From Rhodoluna sp. (GTDB taxonomy: Bacteria > Actinomycetota > Actinomycetes > Actinomycetales > Microbacteriaceae), in the NCBI GenBank assembly GCA_030832605.1, contig JAURIU010000006.1, positions 1 through 38,826 on the forward strand: a stretch of 38,826 nucleotides of DNA, in the 5' to 3' direction. Below are positions 32,078-38,826 of this stretch, in pieces. The notes under the pieces were generated by a model. That model made no database searches. It was not told the DNA's origin and was given only the letters and a program-made list of their open reading frames with translations. Position 1 is the first letter of the stretch. The number at the start of each line of letters is the position of its first letter. Made by a program: the position numbers and the translations under genes.

Positions 32078-32439
32078 CTGACGATGCCCCACACAACAGC
32101 CACAATGATGTTCAAGGTGGTTAGACCGGCGATCGAAGGCACAACCCAGGTTGGAGTGCTTTCTTTCTTCCTGTAGGTGTAGGCCACAAAGAAAACTGCT
32201 GTGATCACTATGGTCTTGACCACCAGAACCAAATTGTTGACCTGCTCTTCGCTGCCAGGCATCTGAAGAATGCCGATCATGCCGAGGCCGGTTGCGAGCA
32301 TCAGCCAAGCACCGTGCAAAATGCCGGCATTGACTTTCATGCCCTCGCCCCACTGCTTGAGCTGGTAGAAGAAGCCGCTGAACAGTGCACCGATTCCGAC
32401 GAAATGAAGGACTAGAAGAACTTTTTCTGCGATGTCCAT
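32074..32439 (-). CDS. Small four-TM membrane protein of unknown function
   Basis: 121 aa, hydrophobic segments (VLLVLHFVGIGALFSGFFY, GAWLMLATGLGMIGIL, VVKTIVITAVFFVAYTY, STIAGL-TTLNIIVAVVWGIVS); own ORF with plausible context. Confidence 0.7.
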   Translation of the reverse strand: MDIAEKVLLVLHFVGIGALFSGFFYQLKQWGEGMKVNAGILHGAWLMLATGLGMIGILQMPGSEEQVNNLVLVVKTIVITAVFFVAYTYRKKESTPTWVVPSIAGLTTLNIIVAVVWGIVS

Positions 32440-32485
32440 GAGTTGCTTTTCCCTTTTCTGGCAACCCCGACAAAGCGGTCTGCCG

Positions 32486-32947
32486 TTACGGCTTCAGTCT
32501 AGCCATGAGCACCGCGGCCTCGACTGCCTCGGCACCCTTGTCTTCTTTTGAGCCAGGCAGACCAGCGCGGTCGAGCGCCTGCTGCTCGTCGTCAACGGTG
32601 AGCACACCGAAACCAATCGGCACGCCGGTGTCTAGCTGCACGCGAGTTAGCCCCTCGGTCACTGCCTGACACACGTATTCAAAGTGCGGGGTTCCGCCAC
32701 GAATCACAACGCCAAGCGCGATGACCACTTCGGCACCATCTTCTATCGCGTACTGGGCTGCAAGTGGTAACTCGAATGCCCCAGGTACTCTCACGATCGA
32801 ATAAACGTCGTTGCCGGCATCCTGGAGGGCCTTTTCGGCACCGGCCAGCAGACCATCGGTGATGTTGGTGTGCCATGAGGTCACCAGGATGCTCACCGCA
32901 AGGCCGCTCGCATCAATCGTCAGTTTTGGGGCTCCCGCACCGCTCAT
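32486..32947 (-). CDS. ribH: 6,7-dimethyl-8-ribityllumazine synthase
   Basis: VSILVTSWHTNITDGLLAGAEKAL, VRVPGAFELPLAAQYA, VVIALGVVIRGGTPHFEYVCQAVTEGLTRVQLDTGVPIGFGVLTVD. Confidence 0.96.
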   Translation of the reverse strand: MSGAGAPKLTIDASGLAVSILVTSWHTNITDGLLAGAEKALQDAGNDVYSIVRVPGAFELPLAAQYAIEDGAEVVIALGVVIRGGTPHFEYVCQAVTEGLTRVQLDTGVPIGFGVLTVDDEQQALDRAGLPGSKEDKGAEAVEAAVLMARLKP

Positions 32948-34185
32948 TAGTTCTTCGCACTTTCTGGAATGATGTGACCCATCTTCTCGCGCTTGGTATC
33001 GAGGTAGCCCTCGTTCTCGGCTGCGAGACCGACGATCACTGGAACATACTCATTTACGGTGATACCCGCATCGTTCAAGAACCAGCTCTTGGCCGGGTTG
33101 TTGGTCATCAGACGAACCGACTTCACGCCAAGGTCGCTCAATATCGCAACAGCAGCGCCGTATTCACGGTTCTCGCTAGGCAAGCCGAGGGCTAGGTTGG
33201 CCTCAACTGTGTCGAGTCCTTGCTCTTGCAGCGCATAGGCCTTGAGCTTGTTCAACAGACCGATTCCGCGACCTTCCTGGCCACGCAGATAAATGACTAT
33301 TCCGCCTCGAGGGTCGTTGGCAATCTGGTCGAGCGCAAAGTCGAGTTGCGGCCCACACTCACACTTGAGCGAACCGAAAGCCTCACCGGTGATGCACTCA
33401 GAGTGCATGCGCACGAGAACGTCTTCACCGGTCGGGTTGCCTGAAATGATGGCAACGTGGTCAGCCGTGGTCTTGATGTCGTAATAGCCACGCACTCTGA
33501 AGTTTCCGTGTGTGGTTGGCACATTTGCTTCGGCTTCAAAGCGGATGCGGTTGTTTGGGTTGTGCTCGTACAAGATGCCGTTCTCACCCAAGTAGCCAAC
33601 TAGTTGTTCGATTGTGATCACAGGTAACCCCTCAGCTCTGCCTACCTCAATCAACTCAGGCAAACGCATCATTGTTCCATCGCTAGATACCATTTCACCG
33701 ATAACTCCAACCGGAGATAGGCCCGCAAGTTTGAGCAGGTCAACGGTTGCTTCGGTGTGGCCTGCGCGGCCGTGCACGCCAAGTGGGTGTGCGCGCAATG
33801 GCAGCATGTGTCCTGGTCGAATAAGAGCCTCAGCCGAGGTCTTAGGGTCGGCTAGCACGTTGGCCGTGTTGGCGCGGTCTGCGGCCGAAACTCCGGTCGA
33901 GAAGCGGTTGGCGGCATCCACGCTCACTGTGTAGTTGGTCGCGTGGGGGTCTTCGTTTTGAATGGTCATCAGTGGCAGCTCAAGCTCGTTGGCGCGCGAC
34001 TCTTCCATCGGCACACACAGAAAGCCCGTGGTGTTGCGAACGATCCAGGCCATCCACTCTTCGGTCACGAGCTCGGCTGCGATGATCGCGTCACCCTCGT
34101 TCTCGCGGTTCTCGTCGTCGGCAACCAGAATCGGCTTGCCGGCCTTCAGAGCCTCGATGGCTTGTTCAATGGTCGAAAGTGCCAT
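32947..34185 (-). CDS. ribBA: Bifunctional 3,4-dihydroxy-2-butanone-4-phosphate synthase / GTP cyclohydrolase II
   Basis: VADDENRENEGDAIIAAE, GHTEATVDLLKLAGL; GCHII HSECITGEAFGSLKCECGPQLDFAL, GRGIGLLNKLKAYALQ. Confidence 0.97.
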   Translation of the reverse strand: MALSTIEQAIEALKAGKPILVADDENRENEGDAIIAAELVTEEWMAWIVRNTTGFLCVPMEESRANELELPLMTIQNEDPHATNYTVSVDAANRFSTGVSAADRANTANVLADPKTSAEALIRPGHMLPLRAHPLGVHGRAGHTEATVDLLKLAGLSPVGVIGEMVSSDGTMMRLPELIEVGRAEGLPVITIEQLVGYLGENGILYEHNPNNRIRFEAEANVPTTHGNFRVRGYYDIKTTADHVAIISGNPTGEDVLVRMHSECITGEAFGSLKCECGPQLDFALDQIANDPRGGIVIYLRGQEGRGIGLLNKLKAYALQEQGLDTVEANLALGLPSENREYGAAVAILSDLGVKSVRLMTNNPAKSWFLNDAGITVNEYVPVIVGLAAENEGYLDTKREKMGHIIPESAKN

Positions 34186-34781
34186 TAGATACCCCTTGCT
34201 TCGAGCAAACGCTCGATGTGTTTGGCCATGATGTCGGCCTCAATGTTGACTGGGTCGCCCACGGTTTTGGCACCGAGGGTGGTCAGTCGCAAAGTTTCAG
34301 GAATCAGGCTTAGCCCGATGATGTTGCCGTCAACCTCGTTGACGGTGAGCGAGATGCCGTCGATGGTAATCGAACCCTTCAGCACCACATATTTGGTCAA
34401 TTCCGCTGGGATGCTCACGCGAACCCATTCCCAGTTGTCACTCGGTTCACGGCTCACGATGTGGCCGAGGCCATCAACGTGCCCTTGAACCACGTGGCCA
34501 CCGAAGCGGGTGGCTGCGTTCATGGCGCGCTCAAGGTTGACCACGTCACCAACCTTGGCCGCACCAAGGCTGGTGAGGCGAAGCGTTTCGTGCATGACGT
34601 CGGCGGTGAAGTTACCGGGTTCGATCTCAACCGCGGTTAGGCAGGTGCCGTTGACCGCGATCGAGTCGCCACGGTTCACGTCGCTGGTAACCAAAGGCCC
34701 CTCGATGGTGATGCGCTTGGCATCAGGCTGGTCTTCGATGCTCACGATGCGACCGAGTTCTTCGATGATTCCGGTAAACAT
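34185..34781 (-). CDS. ribE: Riboflavin synthase (alpha subunit)
   Basis: MFTGIIEELG, VNGTCLTAVEI, GGHVVQGHVDGLG, DGISLTVNEVD; TAATG coupling with ribBA. Confidence 0.97.
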   Translation of the reverse strand: MFTGIIEELGRIVSIEDQPDAKRITIEGPLVTSDVNRGDSIAVNGTCLTAVEIEPGNFTADVMHETLRLTSLGAAKVGDVVNLERAMNAATRFGGHVVQGHVDGLGHIVSREPSDNWEWVRVSIPAELTKYVVLKGSITIDGISLTVNEVDGNIIGLSLIPETLRLTTLGAKTVGDPVNIEADIMAKHIERLLEARGI

Positions 34782-35798
34782 TTAGTTGCCCCTCTCGGTA
34801 GCGCGAATAAGAATGTCTGCGCCGAGTTGCTTGATTTCTACGAAGTCGAGCGACTTTGCCTCGGTCATTGTGGTTACGCCAAGGTCGGCGATTGCGGTGC
34901 GCGCGCCGCCGAGCAAAGTTGGTGCCAGGTAGACCAGATACTCGTCAACTAGCCCGAGTCGAGCAAAGTGCGAGGCCACGGTCGGGCCGCCCTCAACCCA
35001 CACGTGCTTCACGCCTTCTTGCCAGAGTGCGGCGAGCACCCCGTGCAGCGAGTGGGTGCGAAGGTGAACGGTCTCGGCATCCGAGTTGAAAACACGAGCG
35101 GATGCTGGCAGTTCGCTCTCGCCAATCACGACTCGAAGCGGCTGATGTTCGTATAGCGTGCCGTCAGGTTTGCGCGCGGTGAGTTCGGGGTCGTCGGCCA
35201 GAACGGTGCCCGTGCCGACCAAGATTGCGTCAACGTGGCTGCGGCGCAGGTGGCTGTCGGCGCGAGCTTCCGGACCGCTGATCCACTTGCTGGTGCCGTC
35301 GTTCGCGGCTGCGCGACCGTCGAGGCTCGAAGCCCACTTGAGGGTCACAAAGGGTCTTTGGCGGGTGTTGGCGGTTAGCCACACGCGGTTCTGCTCGCGG
35401 GCTTCGCTCTCGAGCGTGCCGAACACCACTTCGATTGCAGCGTCGCGCAGGGTTTGGGCGCCTCCACCAGAGGTTGCACCTGGGTCGCTCACGGCATAGA
35501 CAACGCGGCTAACGCCAGCGGCAATCAGGGCCTGTGCGCATGGGCCGGTGCGGCCGGTGTGGTTGCAAGGTTCGAGGGTGACCACGGCGGTTGCGCCTGC
35601 AGGCACGTTGTCTAGTTTGCTTAGGGCATCGACTTCGGCGTGAGGTGTGCCGGCGCCCTTGTGCCAGCCCTCCGCGATGATTTGGCCGTCGGCGCTCAGA
35701 ATCACACAACCGACTTGAGGGTTCACGCCCCAGGCTGGGCCGAGCAGCGCGAGTTCGAGTGCGCGACGCATCGCGCTCTCATAGATCTCGTGACTCAT
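34782..35798 (-). CDS. ribD: Bifunctional diaminohydroxyphosphoribosylaminopyrimidine deaminase / 5-amino-6-(5-phosphoribosylamino)uracil reductase
   Basis: GWHKGAGTPHAEVDAL, VVTLEPCNHTGRTGPCAQALIAAGV, VTLKWASSLDGRAA, HVWVEGGPTVASHFARLGLVDEYLVYLAP. Confidence 0.97.
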   Translation of the reverse strand: MSHEIYESAMRRALELALLGPAWGVNPQVGCVILSADGQIIAEGWHKGAGTPHAEVDALSKLDNVPAGATAVVTLEPCNHTGRTGPCAQALIAAGVSRVVYAVSDPGATSGGGAQTLRDAAIEVVFGTLESEAREQNRVWLTANTRQRPFVTLKWASSLDGRAAANDGTSKWISGPEARADSHLRRSHVDAILVGTGTVLADDPELTARKPDGTLYEHQPLRVVIGESELPASARVFNSDAETVHLRTHSLHGVLAALWQEGVKHVWVEGGPTVASHFARLGLVDEYLVYLAPTLLGGARTAIADLGVTTMTEAKSLDFVEIKQLGADILIRATERGN

Positions 35799-35916
35799 TT
35801 GGCCAAACCTCTCGAAGTACTTATTCGTCTTCGGGGTTGGCGAGAGAAGGCCCGCGCAAAGCGCAAAGCCAAGGGTCTAGCGACATCGCCAAAAAAGCGA
35901 AACGCCAAACCCTCGT

Positions 35917-36068
35917 TCTTCTCCCATCCGGACTTTAACCGTCGGTGCTGGAATTTCACCAGCTCAACCGCCTAACCCGGTTCTCAAGTTGCCTTGATTG
36001 CCGTTGCTCTCGCGAGCAGCTAGTCGGGTCGCGGACTTTAACCGCCGGCTCAGATTTTCACTGACCCC
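35917..36068 (-). promoter_or_regulatory. FMN riboswitch (RFN element) upstream of ribD
   Basis: Reverse complement reads GGGGTCAGTGAAAATCTGAGCCGGCGGTTAAAGTCCGCGACCCGACTAG...GAGCTGGTGAAATTCCAGCACCGACGGTTAAAGTCCGGATGGGAGAAG, the canonical RFN core. Confidence 0.97.
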
Positions 36069-36227
36069 GAAGAACTTGTAATGCTTGTCTATCATGGCAG
36101 AAAACAGCGATATAGGGGCAAGTTATTCCCAGTATTGCCCTCGAAGTGTATGCCTCTAGGAGGTAGATTAAGTTCGCTTGAGGCGTAAACTCTTCAATAC
36201 CAGACACTCGCGTTTCCTTCCTCGTTT

Positions 36228-36257
36228 TTGGCAAAATAGTTATAGATTTGTAATAAT
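36228..36257 (+). promoter_or_regulatory. Candidate sigma70/SigA-like promoter of the accessory three-gene cassette
   Basis: TTGGCA (36228-36233), 17-bp spacer, TAATAAT (36251-36257), followed about 20 nt later by GAGGAG RBS and ATG at 36289. Confidence 0.6.
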
Positions 36258-36288
36258 CGAAAAAATGTTCGAATGTGAGGAGTTCAAC

Positions 36289-36657
36289 ATGGGTCATGCG
36301 AGCGGGGGAGGCTATTCTTCCCCGGGTGGCCTTAGCCAAAACTTAGGGAAGCTTTTGAATAAGTTTCCGTCGGATCGGCAAGGAAGGTTGGGGGCTAAGG
36401 GCAGAAACAAGGCTCGGCTGATCGCCTCAGATAATCCAGCAAAAACCTCGGAGGATGTCTATTCTGCGTTGAAATCTGGGGGTAAGGAATCCAGACTTCC
36501 CAACGGGAAAGGACGTCTCACCGCGTTCCCCGATGGTTCTCGCGTGATCCACCGACCCGTCTCATCATCTGATGGCAGCCCGGTGGTGGAGATAAGCATC
36601 AAAGGCCCAAATGGGTCCTCGTACAAAATACACTTCATTCCTAAGGAGTCCAAATGA
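36289..36657 (+). CDS. Small Gly-rich N-terminus protein with toxin-like (polymorphic-toxin C-terminal-like) tail; hypothetical
   Basis: MGHASGGGYSSPGGLSQNLGKLLNKFP...RLPNGKGRLTAFPDGSRVIHRPVSSSDGSPVVEISIKGPNGSSYKIHFIPKESK; GAGGAG RBS 7 nt before ATG 36289, preferred over the ORF-track start at 36178. Confidence 0.6.
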   Translation: MGHASGGGYSSPGGLSQNLGKLLNKFPSDRQGRLGAKGRNKARLIASDNPAKTSEDVYSALKSGGKESRLPNGKGRLTAFPDGSRVIHRPVSSSDGSPVVEISIKGPNGSSYKIHFIPKESK

Positions 36658-37215
36658 TTGAGCCCAACATGTCTACAGAGTTTTCAGATTCTGAAAACCA
36701 ACAGCTTTCCGAACTTATTGGTTCCAAATTACTTTTTGTTGGCGGTAAGGACCTTCCAGAGTTTCTGGTGGCGAGTCAAATTGTCATCTCAACAACTAAA
36801 GGCGCTTTAGTTTTTGAAGGCGACGTTGTCGAATCAGGCTTTGAGGGCTATGTAGAGAACTACTCAAGGATCAGAGTTCACCCTTCGCCGGCGAAAGAAG
36901 TCTCAAATTTACAAATTCGGGGCAATGTTTATTTTCAGCATGCCGGCGAACTAATCCGCAACGTCTACGTTGTCCGACGAGTTATCACCGAACTAAAGCA
37001 GGGTGTGCCATCATGGACGCTTGCGACATCTAGAGCTGTTGTTCTTGATTTTGGTACCACGCAGTTGTGCCTAAGTAAATTAGGCGAGCACGATGAAGCC
37101 CTGGCGATTACGGACATGCATGGCTTTGAAATCGGCAAGGTGCCAGAAACTACAAGTTATTTTGAGGTAGATCTGGAGACTGGGTATCAAGTTCACGATG
37201 AAATAATTTTGCTGA

Positions 37216-37232
<17 letters not shown>
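36654..37232 (+). CDS. Uncharacterised 192-aa protein, putative immunity/antitoxin partner
   Basis: ATGA overlap with upstream ORF, AAGGAG RBS just upstream; no family recognised from sequence. Confidence 0.65.

Positions 37233-38826
<1,594 letters not shown>

Noticed and set aside
36058-36339. 93-aa minus-strand ORF across the cassette promoter
   Set aside because: Overlaps the FMN riboswitch edge and the ORF1 promoter/RBS; no recognisable protein features.

Overview
This is an actinobacterial chromosomal segment. Gene order and protein character suggest a Microbacteriaceae-like organism, but I inferred this and ran no search. Most of the window is conserved core metabolism: guaA (3' end), a glycerophosphodiester phosphodiesterase, a PcrA/UvrD helicase, a DUF2207 membrane protein, sucC-sucD, a PerM/DUF6350 membrane protein, purN-purH, mdh, a heterodimeric ABC exporter pair, a secreted GH13 amylase (minus), icd, a glycine-rich Ig-like surface protein, purU (minus), ZTP-riboswitch-glyA, folD, kynA-kynU (minus), another ABC exporter (minus), an orphan methyltransferase (minus), an ABC-2 transporter trio, the ribD-ribE-ribBA-ribH operon behind an FMN riboswitch (minus), and trpS (minus, partial). 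The main accessory anomaly is a compact three-gene cassette at about 36.2-37.94 kb, inserted between the FMN riboswitch and trpS. It has its own sigma70-like promoter. It encodes a small Gly-rich protein with a toxin-like C-terminal tail, an uncharacterised 192-aa immunity-like protein, and a DUF4417 protein, all with overlapping reading frames. This is the best candidate for an undescribed system. Other points for follow-up are an over-represented octamer GCGGATGC, a degenerate/consensus ABC heterodimer, an SD-sequestering hairpin downstream of the FMN riboswitch, and repeated TTAG convergent stop-codon overlaps.
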